A stretch of 48,899 nt of DNA from CAYWTS01 sp964461265 (GTDB lineage Bacteria > Bacteroidota > Ignavibacteria > Tepidaquicellales > OLB5). The notes under the pieces are model-generated. The model was given only the letters and a program-made list of their open reading frames with translations, did no database searches and was not told the DNA's origin. Each line of letters starts with the position of its first letter. The stretch's first letter is position 1. Shown here piece after piece: positions 8,792 to 17,072 of the stretch. The position numbers were made by a program, and so were the translations under genes. The stretch covers positions 1-48,899 of the forward strand of contig CAYWTS010000014.1 of the NCBI GenBank assembly GCA_964461265.1, given 5' to 3'.

Positions 8792-8850
8792 CGTGGACCA
8801 TCCCACCAAATACTACAAAGTAATAAAAGGAAGAAAGGTATAGCTATTAA

Positions 8851-10185
8851 ATGACAGATACACTCCATATATTTTTATGGATAATTACAATTTTGCTAAT
8901 TATAGGCGGCGTTGATGATATTATTATGGATATTCTTTATCTTATTTCAAGAAAGAAATATTCAAAGAGAAGATATGATATTAATTTGATTAACGGTGAA
9001 ACTGAAAATCCGGTTGCCATTATAATAGGTGCCTGGAAGGAACACAGGGTTATTGCACGGACAATTAATTATGCAATCAGAAATCTTAAATACAAGAATT
9101 ACAGGATTTTTGTCGGAATATACCCGAATGATAAAAAATCACTCAGTATACTTAACTTAATCACAGAACATGATAACAGGGTTGTTGTTTGCGTAAATAA
9201 CAAAAATGGACCTACCACAAAAGCAGATAACCTGAACAATATTTATAAATGTGTTAAATTATATGAGAATTGGAAAGGTGAAGAATTTAAAATTATAGTT
9301 GTGCACGATTCAGAAGATTTTATACACGGCTTTTCATTAAAACTGTATAATTACCTGATAACGCTTTCGGGTTATGATGCAGTTCAGATACCGGTTTATC
9401 CTAAAAAGGATGAAAAGGGCAAGCTTATACATAAAACCTACTGCGATTCGTTCGCAGAGCTTCACAGCAAAGATATGATAATCAGGCAGGTTTATAATGC
9501 ATTTATTCCATTAGCCGGTACAGGTATGGCTTTTTCAAGAAAAGTATTTACATACCTGGAAAATAATTACCCTAATCTTTTTAATGAATATAATCTTACC
9601 GAAGACTATGAGCTTGGCTTAAGGCTGCATAAATTAGGTTTTAAGGTTTTATTTATGAACACACCTGATTTCAATAATTGCAATAACATGGTTGCAACGT
9701 CGGAATTTTTCCCGAACAATTTCTGGGCCGCTGTAAAACAGCGTTCAAGGTGGATTGCAGGAATTTGTTTCCAGAACTGGAAACTGCATAAGTGGGAAGG
9801 TTCGCTCAAAACAAAATATTTTTTATTCAGAGACAGGAAGAGCGTGTTCAATCACTTAATAACATTATTATCTCAAACAATATTTGTTATGGTTTTAATT
9901 AATGAAATATTTATAAGGTTTTTTAATAATTCATTTTTTAACTATAATATAGAGTATGGATCGGTATTATGGCTTTTGTTAGTTTCGTGTTTGTTTCTGA
10001 TGGTAAACAGGCTTATTCACCGGTTTATATTTACATTCAACTGGTATGGTTTAAAATATGCTGTATTGAGTACATTAAGAATTCTTGTGGATAACTTAAT
10101 TAACTTCTTTGCAACCCTTAGAGCAATAAAAGTGTTCTTCAATACAAGGAAAAAAGTTGTATGGGATTCTACCGCACATTACTGA
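8851..10185 (+). CDS. Membrane glycosyltransferase family 2, NfrB-like
   Basis: 444 residues. A membrane helix at about 5-27 is followed by a GT2 domain: 'VAIIIGAWKEHRVIARTI' (nucleotide-binding start), 'VVHDSEDFIHG' (the DxD-type metal site, in the HDxED form of NfrB-like enzymes), 'TEDYELGLRLH' (acceptor-site ED) and 'QRSRWIAGI', the Q-x-x-R-W signature of processive enzymes. Three or four membrane helices fill residues 330-430. NfrB of enteric bacteria has the same catalytic core plus a C-terminal MshEN-type c-di-GMP-binding domain, which is absent here. It probably makes or exports a surface polysaccharide, but no co-operonic glycan genes adjoin it, so the product is unknown. A candidate promoter lies at 8761 and a strong terminator at 10275. 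Confidence 0.8.
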   Translation: MTDTLHIFLWIITILLIIGGVDDIIMDILYLISRKKYSKRRYDINLINGETENPVAIIIGAWKEHRVIARTINYAIRNLKYKNYRIFVGIYPNDKKSLSILNLITEHDNRVVVCVNNKNGPTTKADNLNNIYKCVKLYENWKGEEFKIIVVHDSEDFIHGFSLKLYNYLITLSGYDAVQIPVYPKKDEKGKLIHKTYCDSFAELHSKDMIIRQVYNAFIPLAGTGMAFSRKVFTYLENNYPNLFNEYNLTEDYELGLRLHKLGFKVLFMNTPDFNNCNNMVATSEFFPNNFWAAVKQRSRWIAGICFQNWKLHKWEGSLKTKYFLFRDRKSVFNHLITLLSQTIFVMVLINEIFIRFFNNSFFNYNIEYGSVLWLLLVSCLFLMVNRLIHRFIFTFNWYGLKYAVLSTLRILVDNLINFFATLRAIKVFFNTRKKVVWDSTAHY

Positions 10186-10274
10186 TGTAGTGTGTATTAG
10201 TAAACAATTATTTGAAAATTTTTTACAGCGTTACCTTTAAATACCCTACTAGTAAGGTGACGATTTAACTCAAT

Positions 10275-10306
10275 AAAAAAACCCCCGTATGATTCGGGGG
10301 TTTTTT
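10275..10306. terminator. Bidirectional intrinsic terminator
   Basis: AAAAAACCCCCG pairs with CGGGGGTTTTTT around a 7-base loop, with A/T runs on both sides. It separates the converging genes at 8851-10185 (+) and 10345-11445 (-). Confidence 0.9.
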
Positions 10307-10344
10307 GTAAACGGTTATTTTTCAGTTAAGGAGAAAGCAATTTT

Positions 10345-11445
10345 CTATTTTGCAAGTATCATTTTTTTAACATCCGTAAAATTCCCTGTTAATAATTTGT
10401 AGAAATAAACACCAGTAGAATTGTTTTCAGCATTCCATTCCACCTCGTAAGTTCCGGCTTTTAACGTTCCCTTCGCCAGTATTGTAACTTCACGTCCCTG
10501 AATATCGTAAACTGTCAGTAAAACTTCATTGCTACCTCTGTTATCGTGTGGAATTGAAAACCGGATTTTTGTTTCCGGGTTAAACGGATTCGGATAATTT
10601 TGGTAAAGTTTGTAATTTTCCGGAATATTTTCATTTAATTTTTTTATTCCGTATAACTGCTCGTAAGCTATTGAATGGTCGAATACTTCATTTACAAGCT
10701 GAGGGGCAACAAGTGCTGTTGCTGCAGCATTTGGATGCGGGTCGTGAGGACCTTGGGCATACTGAAGAAGCATATATCCGTTAGCATCTGTAAGCTTTGA
10801 AAAGAAATCGAATACATATACATTATTCGGGAAAGCACCGAACACCGGGTCTAAGCCGCGTGCCAAAGTATCCTTAGCCCACTTGCAGAATTGTTTAGAT
10901 AACATAGCTGCATTCTGATTGGTTTCTGCCGGGGTTAACGGGGCATTTGTCCATATTACAAAAAAATTCTGATAACGATTTTTCATTACTGTAATAATGT
11001 GCCTCCAGTGCCATTTATAATTATATACAGTTTTATAATCGGGCGATAGTGTGTCTGACGGTTGCCCCCATTCTTCGAGTGCTGAAGAAGGGAAGCATGA
11101 TTTAACCATAATAATCTTATTGCTGCCGAAGTAAGCTGAAATATTTTCTGGTGTATTGGTTTCGAAAATGTTGTGCCACGTTACCCATTCATTATCATAA
11201 TTAACAGGAAACCATGTTTCATTCATTGTTACTGCATTTTGTCCTGAATATCCGTGCTGTGTATTATATCTTGTCATTTCCTGCGGAACGCTTGTATTGC
11301 TGCCATTAGGACCCCAGATACACCCGCCTGTTGAATGGTGGAAAAACATTCCGCTTCTGAAACGGATTTGTGCTGATAAATCGGAAAGCAATGATGAAAG
11401 TAAAAATAAGCAGAAAACCGAAATGAAGATTAATAAAGTTTTCAT
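10345..11445 (-). CDS. Secreted SGNH-hydrolase-like protein with T9SS sorting domain
   Basis: 366 residues. The signal peptide is about 1-25 ('LLIFISVFCLFLLSSLLSDL', ending 'SAQ'). The mature domain begins 'FFHHSTGGCIWG' and has 'IIMVKSCFPSSAL' and, near its end, 'GPHDPHPNAAATAL'. This is the Asp-x-x-His arrangement (D-P-H-P-N) that closes the active site in SGNH/GDSL-type hydrolases. That assignment is by motif only and the substrate is unknown. From about residue 283 comes the sorting domain: 'NYPNPFNPETKIRFSIP', 'YDIQGREVTIL', 'STGVYFYKLLTGNFTDVKKM'. An esterase or lipase acting outside the cell on a polysaccharide or lipid would fit. Terminators lie on both sides. Confidence 0.7.
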   Translation of the reverse strand: MKTLLIFISVFCLFLLSSLLSDLSAQIRFRSGMFFHHSTGGCIWGPNGSNTSVPQEMTRYNTQHGYSGQNAVTMNETWFPVNYDNEWVTWHNIFETNTPENISAYFGSNKIIMVKSCFPSSALEEWGQPSDTLSPDYKTVYNYKWHWRHIITVMKNRYQNFFVIWTNAPLTPAETNQNAAMLSKQFCKWAKDTLARGLDPVFGAFPNNVYVFDFFSKLTDANGYMLLQYAQGPHDPHPNAAATALVAPQLVNEVFDHSIAYEQLYGIKKLNENIPENYKLYQNYPNPFNPETKIRFSIPHDNRGSNEVLLTVYDIQGREVTILAKGTLKAGTYEVEWNAENNSTGVYFYKLLTGNFTDVKKMILAK

Positions 11446-11484
11446 AACTTTTATGCTGCTTAGTTAATTGATTTGTTAATTCTT

Positions 11485-11520
11485 AAAAAAGCAAGACCGG
11501 GGGTTTGTTGCCTCCGGTCT
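11485..11520 (-). terminator. Intrinsic terminator after the BNR-repeat gene
   Basis: On the minus strand AGACCGGAGG pairs with CCCCCGGTCT around CAACAAA, and a T-run (11490-11485) follows after TTGC. It lies between the stop at 11686 and the next gene start at 11445. Confidence 0.75.
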
Positions 11521-11537
11521 AAAAGTAATTTATAAAG

Positions 11538-11663
11538 GGCTGTCTTAAAAGTGTCTCTCTAACCAAAGACTTTATGTCTGCGTTGCAATTTTCTTGCATT
11601 TTCGCAACCATGAAGGTGGCGGTTACAAATTTTGAAGCAAGAAAATTGCCTTTTAAGACAGCC
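11538..11663. repeat. 126-bp element with terminal inverted repeats (copy 1)
   Basis: GGCTGTCTTAAAAG at 11538-11551 is repeated inverted as CTTTTAAGACAGCC at 11650-11663. Inside, GCAATTTTCTTGC is repeated inverted as GCAAGAAAATTGC. A second, longer copy lies at 16499-16643. No ORF is inside, so it resembles a MITE-like or structured intergenic repeat. It sits just downstream of the stop of the 11686-13491 gene. Confidence 0.75.
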
Positions 11664-11685
11664 TCGTTAAAATGAATTCAAAGAT

Positions 11686-13491
11686 TTATTTCACCAATAT
11701 CATTTTCTTAATATCTGTAAAATCACCGGAAGCCAATTTATACATATAAACACCGCTTGCAAGTCCTGATGCATCGAATTCCAGATTATAAGTACCGCTG
11801 TTCATTACATTGTTAATCAGAACAGCAACTTCCCTGCCCATAACGTCATATACAACTAACTGAACATTCCCTGTTTTTGGAATGCTGAAGTTGATAGATG
11901 TTTTCGGGTTAAAAGGATTAGGATAGTTTTGGCTTAAAGTGTATAATTCAGGTACGCCGTTTCCGGTCTGTTTAATTCCTGTTACCAGATTTTCCTGGTT
12001 TGCATAAATATTTGTGGGTCCAAATCCTGCATAAGAAAAGGCTGCCCTGTTTACACCTGCACTTGGATTATACACAATACAGGTTGGAGCTACAGAAGTA
12101 GAAGCATTATTGCTGTTTCTCTTATATACATAAGTTCCAAGATTACCAATTGCTCCTCCCAGACGCAGACTTATTGAATCGCCGTCGGTTGATACCCATA
12201 TACCCATAAACGGGTCAGCTCCATCTGTTCCTGATGCACACCAGGTAAATGCTGTGTTACTGCCGGTTCCAAGGGAGTAATCGGTAAACCACGAGCCTCC
12301 GCCGTTAACTGTTCCGCAATAATATGGTACATTATTCTTTCCTACAGTAAAAATAGCAGAATCACATGACCTGTTTTGTTTAACTGTTAAGGCAGGTTTT
12401 CTGTAATACTGACCACTTGAAGCGCTGGTTACATAATAAACATTGGATGATGCAGTAGGCGTCCATGGTGTCCTGATTATTCTTACATCATAGGAATTAC
12501 TAAATCTCCTTTCTACTGCAACCCAAACGGAATCGTAGCTTGAAGATGAACCGGGTCTAAATTCAGCACTGGGATAAAAATCAACGTTTCCTGTGGCTAT
12601 TGTTACACCGCTCCACGAGCCCCCCCAGTTTTGGCTGCGGTATGACCTGAAATCGTAGGTTGTTGTTAATGCATTATCGGACAGAGTGCAAAATACACCG
12701 ATCCATGTAGCAGTAGTGTAGAAAGCACCATCACTTACAGCAGAAACAAAAGAGTGCTCCTGTCCTGATGGGGGTGATGCTAAGGAACCACCATACCATG
12801 CAGAGCCATCTCTGCGCCAGCTTGCATACCCTAAAGTAGCATTATCATTATTGCTTGAGGAACTTAGAGTGTAAAACACAAAAACACGGGCAGAATCAGG
12901 ATTTGAAGCATGATTCACCTCAACAAGCAAACTTACAGTTCCGAAATACCCTGTAGTTGATTGCACACCCGATGTATAAGTCCAGGTTGCACCACCGTTG
13001 GATGAGCGGTAAACATCAATTCTGCCGTTTACTCCCGAAACGGGTGAACGTGAGAACGCAACATAAATATTACCGTCTTCAGCCATTTTCATATCAATTT
13101 GCCTGAAATACGGGTCGCCGAATTTTACATTGCCCGCCCAGACCAGTACATCATTATTATACCAATCGGGATAATATGGAGTTGGAATGTCGATAGTCGG
13201 TTTAACTTCAATACCATCCTGACGGGTTTTAAATTTGTATTGTTCCGGAACTTGTTCATCCATTTTCTTCATAATTCTCTCAGCTTCTATGTAGTTGCCT
13301 GATTCCTGTGCATTTTTTAATGCTGCTTCATCTTCAGCTGAATACAAACGGCCCCGTTCGAAATAGCTTCCTTTTTCTCCCGGTTTAGGTTTGTTTTCGC
13401 TCCATTTTCCGTTTATGTTATCCTGAGCTATGCATAGGTTTAACGTAATAAACAGCATAGGTAGCATAAGTAAAATGTTTTTTAGTTTCAT
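11686..13491 (-). CDS. Secreted BNR/sialidase-fold-like protein with T9SS sorting domain
   Basis: 601 residues. The signal peptide is about 1-22 ('NILLMLPMLFITLNLCIAQ'). A charged helical region (30-90) leads into a propeller with Asp-box-like turns 'YRSSNGGATWTYTS' and 'YRSQNWGGSWSG', typical of BNR/sialidase-like propellers. The Arg triad of true sialidases is not evident, so I would not call it an enzyme. The sorting domain starts at about 518: 'NYPNPFNPKTSINFSIP', 'YDVMGREVAVLINNVM', 'ASGVYMYKLASGDFTDIKKM'. It has a small intracellular-type gene 33 bp upstream, possibly in the same transcript, and a terminator and TIR element downstream. Confidence 0.75.
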   Translation of the reverse strand: MKLKNILLMLPMLFITLNLCIAQDNINGKWSENKPKPGEKGSYFERGRLYSAEDEAALKNAQESGNYIEAERIMKKMDEQVPEQYKFKTRQDGIEVKPTIDIPTPYYPDWYNNDVLVWAGNVKFGDPYFRQIDMKMAEDGNIYVAFSRSPVSGVNGRIDVYRSSNGGATWTYTSGVQSTTGYFGTVSLLVEVNHASNPDSARVFVFYTLSSSSNNDNATLGYASWRRDGSAWYGGSLASPPSGQEHSFVSAVSDGAFYTTATWIGVFCTLSDNALTTTYDFRSYRSQNWGGSWSGVTIATGNVDFYPSAEFRPGSSSSYDSVWVAVERRFSNSYDVRIIRTPWTPTASSNVYYVTSASSGQYYRKPALTVKQNRSCDSAIFTVGKNNVPYYCGTVNGGGSWFTDYSLGTGSNTAFTWCASGTDGADPFMGIWVSTDGDSISLRLGGAIGNLGTYVYKRNSNNASTSVAPTCIVYNPSAGVNRAAFSYAGFGPTNIYANQENLVTGIKQTGNGVPELYTLSQNYPNPFNPKTSINFSIPKTGNVQLVVYDVMGREVAVLINNVMNSGTYNLEFDASGLASGVYMYKLASGDFTDIKKMILVK

Positions 13492-13523
13492 TTTTTTTCT
13501 CCTTTATTTTTAGTTTAGATAAA

Positions 13524-13940
13524 TTATACAATTACAATTTGAGTGGGATCGGCTGGGTTATATTTAATGTTAATTTTGTCGCCAATTCTTGGAACAGCAA
13601 TTTTTGAGACCATAACCTCGACTATATTTTTAAATGGTATTCCGAATTGGGGCTGAACGTTTAAACCAAGCTTAACAACGGGATTAAAATTGACCATCTT
13701 GCCTGTATCTTCAATGCTGAGCACTTCAGCAGTTGCAGCTGTTCCAGTTTGTGCTAAATTTCCATAATCTGTTGCTTGTTTAGCCGTATCCAGTCCTTCA
13801 TTCATTTTGTTTACAAAATCTTTCCCCATAAAGGCTTTTGTCATAAATCCCGTAAAACCCTTATTCAGTGTTTTATCTGCTTCTTCAATAGCCTTTTTAG
13901 GGTCTTTTTGCATTTCTGCAATCTTTTTTTTACCGAACAT
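13524..13940 (-). CDS. Conserved small protein, paralogue of 27297-27871
   Basis: 138 residues, no signal peptide. The N-terminal half is charged and helical ('DPKKAIEEADKTLNKGFTGF', 'AFMGKDFVNKMNEGLDTAK'). The C-terminal half is a small beta domain: 'AEVLSIEDTGKMVNFNPVVK', 'VSKIAVPRIGDKINIKYNPA' and a final 'PTQIVIV'. The tail resembles DUF3592-like or SHOCT-associated beta domains seen in many bacteria, but I cannot name the family with certainty. A close paralogue lies at 27297-27871 and the same motifs align throughout. An A/G-rich stretch (GAAAGGAGAAAC) before the ATG is a plausible ribosome binding site. It is 33 bp upstream of the BNR-type gene. Confidence 0.7.
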   Translation of the reverse strand: MFGKKKIAEMQKDPKKAIEEADKTLNKGFTGFMTKAFMGKDFVNKMNEGLDTAKQATDYGNLAQTGTAATAEVLSIEDTGKMVNFNPVVKLGLNVQPQFGIPFKNIVEVMVSKIAVPRIGDKINIKYNPADPTQIVIV

Positions 13941-13995
13941 TAAGTTTCTCCTTTCAATCGTTTAAAGTTAATAATATTTTTATGCAAATACAACA

Positions 13996-14622
13996 TTAAG
14001 GCGCAAATTTTGTAATTGGCTCGCTATATGGGCCCTTTCCTGCGGCTCCAATAGCTTGAACTCTAAAACAGTATCTGGTTCCGCTTGTTAAATTTCTTAT
14101 TACTGCTTTCGTTTTTGTTGTGGTATCGAATACTGTCCAAGCAGGTGATTTCTTTGAATTGTCTGAAATTTCAATATTATAACTCTTGGCTCCTCTTACT
14201 TTACTCCATTTAAGTTTTAGTTCTCCGTTATGTCCTGCTTCAGTTAAATATAAAATTTCGGTCTTTGCAGGCAAGCCAACGGGAACCGAATCGGCACGCA
14301 CATCCATACCTGCACTTTTTATAACAATAACGTTCCCCTTTGCCTTGTTTTCAACATAGGTTGCTAAATGTGTTAACTTACTGTCCAATTCCAGTTCAGA
14401 TGCGTTCATTTCTGCAGTTTTTTGCTGGGCAGTCTGGCGTGCTATTTGGACTTCATTATACTTCGTTTCAAGATCTTTATATGCTTTTGTTAGATCTGAT
14501 AGTGTGGGGTCAGGATACGGGAAATTTTCATTACCTGTCATACAGGCAACTATTGACTCTGCTTTTTTAATTTTTGACGGAATATCAAGCTGCCTTAATT
14601 CAAGCTTAATCCTTTTAGACAT
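13996..14622 (-). CDS. Fibronectin type III domain protein
   Basis: 208 residues, no signal peptide. The first ~100 residues are helical and probably coiled coil ('DLETKYNEVQIARQTAQQKT'). A single fibronectin type III domain fills about 125-208: 'LKLKWSKVRGAKSYNIEISD', 'TKTKAVIRNLTSGTRYCFRV' and 'AAGKGPYSEPITKF', with the usual Trp, Leu and Tyr core positions. Such a cytoplasmic helical-plus-FnIII protein could be a structural or phage-tail-like component, but no phage genes adjoin it. It lies 55 bp upstream of the conserved small protein and may share a transcript with it. Confidence 0.65.
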   Translation of the reverse strand: MSKRIKLELRQLDIPSKIKKAESIVACMTGNENFPYPDPTLSDLTKAYKDLETKYNEVQIARQTAQQKTAEMNASELELDSKLTHLATYVENKAKGNVIVIKSAGMDVRADSVPVGLPAKTEILYLTEAGHNGELKLKWSKVRGAKSYNIEISDNSKKSPAWTVFDTTTKTKAVIRNLTSGTRYCFRVQAIGAAGKGPYSEPITKFAP

Positions 14623-15007
14623 CTTATATATTATATTCTTAAAACTTAGAGAAAAATAAGCAATTAATGTTTAGTTCTTATTTGGATATGTTTAGGAAAA
14701 ATTCACACAAGCATATTAAACTTACAAAATGTTTCTTCTGTGAAATCTTAATCTTTTTGGGGTAATCCTTATCTCCTTTACAAAAATACGATTTAAGTTT
14801 CCCCGAATGCAAAGAAACTTTTTCTCAGTTCTACCACCAATTACAAGTTCAGATAACTTAGAATATTGTAAAAACATTATGAAAATACTAAATTTGGAAC
14901 GTAAATTCTTCCTTATTTTGAATTTTAATGATAGGGAGATTTTTCATAAATATGAGTTATGTTAATCTTTTTATCTTAATAATTTAAGTGCAAACGAAGG
15001 TTTCATC
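14623..15007. other. AT-rich divergent intergenic region
   Basis: About 385 bases between two divergent genes. No gene or RNA is visible. The only feature I can support is the promoter-like pair at 14866-14896. Confidence 0.5.
14866..14896 (+). promoter_or_regulatory. Putative Bacteroidota-type promoter
   Basis: TTG (14866-14868), 20 bases, then TAAATTTG (14889-14896), a perfect TAnnTTTG. It would give a leader of about 105 bases for the gene at 15008. Confidence 0.5.
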
Positions 15008-16462
15008 ATGAAAGATACAAATTTAATTTCTTTATTGAAGACGTTTTCTAAAGAAGAGATGAAACAGTTTGGTAAGTTTGTCAGGTCACCTTTCTTTAAC
15101 ACCCAGACAGGTATAATTCGTTATTACAACGTTCTAAGAAAATATTATCCGTTTTTTAACCAGAAGGGCTTTACAAAGGAAAATATTTTTAACGTGGTTT
15201 ACCCTGGCAGGAAATATTCCGGTAATGAAATACTTAAGCTTAATTCCCAGATGTATCATTTGTGTATAGAATTTTTCAAGCATCTGCCGGGAAATATTTT
15301 TGATGAATATAAAGTTATGGATGAATTAGTCAGCCGGAATATGGATAAGCAATTTATATCGAGATACAAGAAATTCAGCGACTATATTGATAATGAGGTG
15401 GAGCTTGATAATTTTGTATTTACGTACAAAATTTACCCTGAAACTTATTTCATCAGGCACTATCTGAAAAAAGACCAGCAAAAACATATATGCCAGAATG
15501 TAATAAAAAGAGGAGATTATTTTGTTTACCAGTCGCTTTTATGGATAATTATTCAATACAGGGATATGCTTGTTAATTATGAAGCCTACAATTATCCTTA
15601 TGAGGATTGTCTTGCTAATAAATTTATTCATTCCTTAGAACTGGAAAAACTTGTAAGTAAGATTGAATATGAAGATAACCGTTTGGGCAGGTATATGAAG
15701 TATTACATCACGTGTCTTCTGATGGTTATGTACCCTGATAAAGAATTATATTTTGAACAATTCAAATTATCATTCCGCAATATATTTAATGAAGTAAACA
15801 GGCTTGAGAGAAGCAACTACCTCGCCCGTATGCAGTCTTATGTTTTATTTCATATGCACAGAGGAAATACTAAATATTTAGATGAACTTCTGAATACATA
15901 CAGATTCTACTTTGACCAAAAAGGAATTTTTGAGAGTGAAATAATTCCAATGCCCCCATTCAGAAACTGTATAACATTTGCTCTTTTGGCAAATGATCTT
16001 GATTTTGTAATGGAATTAACAAAATTATATTCTACAAGGATTTATGCTGCCTACAGAGATGATACGGTAAAGCTTGGTTATGCTTATTATTATTTTGCTT
16101 CGAAGAATTATGATATGGTGCTTGATTACTTAAGAAAGTTTTCATATAAATACCCCCAGCATAAACTGGATGTTAAACAATTGATACTAAAAGTATACTA
16201 CGAAACCGAAAAATACGAATCTTTGTATTCGCTAATAGATTCTTTTAAACATTTTTTAAATAATAATAAATCAATTTCCGACTTGAATAAAAAAAGGTAT
16301 AGAAATTTACTCCATTATACACAGCAGTTAACCTCCGTTAAGCTTGATGAAAATAAGCTGGAAGTAAACCAGTTAAAGGATGAGATACTATTTAGTAAAA
16401 ATGAACTTTTAATTCAGGATAAACACTGGCTGCTTGAAAAGATTAAGGAATTTCCGGTTTAG
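15008..16462 (+). CDS. Hypothetical alpha-helical protein
   Basis: 484 residues, no signal peptide or membrane helix, almost wholly helical with regularly spaced aromatic residues. It opens with 'LLKTFSKEEMKQFGKFVRSP' followed by FFN. I recall this 'L..L..FS..E.K.F.KFV.SP.FN' start from large uncharacterised paralogous families in Bacteroidota and Chlorobiota genomes. The helical repeats suggest a TPR-like scaffold and no catalytic motif is visible. The gene is isolated: a divergent promoter region lies before it and the second TIR element starts about 36 bp after its stop. The function is unknown. Confidence 0.7.
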   Translation: MKDTNLISLLKTFSKEEMKQFGKFVRSPFFNTQTGIIRYYNVLRKYYPFFNQKGFTKENIFNVVYPGRKYSGNEILKLNSQMYHLCIEFFKHLPGNIFDEYKVMDELVSRNMDKQFISRYKKFSDYIDNEVELDNFVFTYKIYPETYFIRHYLKKDQQKHICQNVIKRGDYFVYQSLLWIIIQYRDMLVNYEAYNYPYEDCLANKFIHSLELEKLVSKIEYEDNRLGRYMKYYITCLLMVMYPDKELYFEQFKLSFRNIFNEVNRLERSNYLARMQSYVLFHMHRGNTKYLDELLNTYRFYFDQKGIFESEIIPMPPFRNCITFALLANDLDFVMELTKLYSTRIYAAYRDDTVKLGYAYYYFASKNYDMVLDYLRKFSYKYPQHKLDVKQLILKVYYETEKYESLYSLIDSFKHFLNNNKSISDLNKKRYRNLLHYTQQLTSVKLDENKLEVNQLKDEILFSKNELLIQDKHWLLEKIKEFPV

Positions 16463-16498
16463 ATAATATTTATTCCCGCTCTTAAGTAACTAAGAAAG

Positions 16499-16643
16499 AG
16501 ATTGTCTTAAAAAGAGTCTTTGTAACGGCAGACTTCATGCCTGCCTGCTGCAGGCAGGTCAGCGTTGTAATTTTCTTGCATTTTTGCAACCATGAGGGTT
16601 GCGGTTATAAATTTATAGCCTGCAAATTATCTTTTGAGACAGC
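16499..16643. repeat. 145-bp element with imperfect terminal inverted repeats (copy 2)
   Basis: It begins GATTGTCTTAAAA and ends TCTTTTGAGACAGCT. It shares long stretches with copy 1 at 11538 (for example TAATTTTCTTGCATTTT-GCAACCATGA), but carries an additional 19-bp palindrome at 16540-16558 in the loop where copy 1 reads AGAC-tttat-GTCT. Confidence 0.75.
16540..16558. repeat. 19-bp palindrome CCTGCCTGC-T-GCAGGCAGG inside the TIR element
   Basis: Perfect inverted repeat differing only at its central base from the one at 1567-1585. Comparison with copy 1 of the TIR element shows it as an insertion. Confidence 0.8.
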
Positions 16644-16746
16644 TTTTCGGGCTTTCAATACTGTTTTTCTATAAGTATTTTTACCTAGTCTATTGAGGAA
16701 TATCCCAGATAGTACTTTGGCTTTACGCTTGACTTCCCAATCAGTC

Positions 16747-16950
16747 CTATGGCATCATTGCTGTGCTGGTCTCAAAAACGGGTTTATCAAGCACGGCAAT
16801 TTTTATTTCTTTTGCGTTAATTCCTAAGTAGCCCCAAAATTGTTCAATTTGTTTTACATAGTTGTTTATAGAACTTTTAGCATAATTTATTATTGAAAGT
16901 ATTTTCTTAAAGGAATCAATATATTCGGAGTTAGTGGTTTTTACGAACAT
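16747..16950 (-). CDS. Hypothetical small protein, possibly a frameshifted remnant
   Basis: 67 residues, 'SIINYAKSSINNYVKQIEQF' then 'WGYLGINAKEIK'. The middle weakly resembles the helical core-binding domain of tyrosine recombinases (S-x-N-x-Y..F..YLG). That would be meaningful because it is divergent from, and next to, the first integron-like core site at 17044, where an intI gene belongs. The resemblance is too weak to rely on. A one-base frame change near 16770 would continue it as 'DQHSNDAIGLIGKSSVKP' and 'KYYLGYSSID', which looks like a natural C-terminus and is not recombinase-like. I regard it as a decayed gene of unknown family. Confidence 0.3.
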   Translation of the reverse strand: MFVKTTNSEYIDSFKKILSIINYAKSSINNYVKQIEQFWGYLGINAKEIKIAVLDKPVFETSTAMMP

Positions 16951-17043
16951 TCACCTAAATTTGATTATAAATGTTATTAGGCTCTAACTTACATTGTAAT
17001 TTAATAAAATCAATATATTTTTGAACATTCGTAAAATTGAACT

Positions 17044-17050
17044 GTTGTGT
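17044..17050 (+). other. Integron-type core site at the start of cassette 1
   Basis: GTTGTGT. Ten bases from here (GTTGTGTTTA) are exactly complementary to TAAACACAAC at 18482-18491, the left core of the first attC-like site. This is the relationship expected between the two ends of one circularisable cassette. Confidence 0.65.
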
Positions 17051-17072
17051 TTAATTAAATAGTGACGACATT

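Noticed and set aside
16747..16950. Calling this frame an integron integrase
   Set aside because: Only a vague similarity to a core-binding domain; no catalytic Arg/His/Tyr block, and the frame-shifted continuation does not look like a recombinase. Recorded only as a hypothetical remnant.
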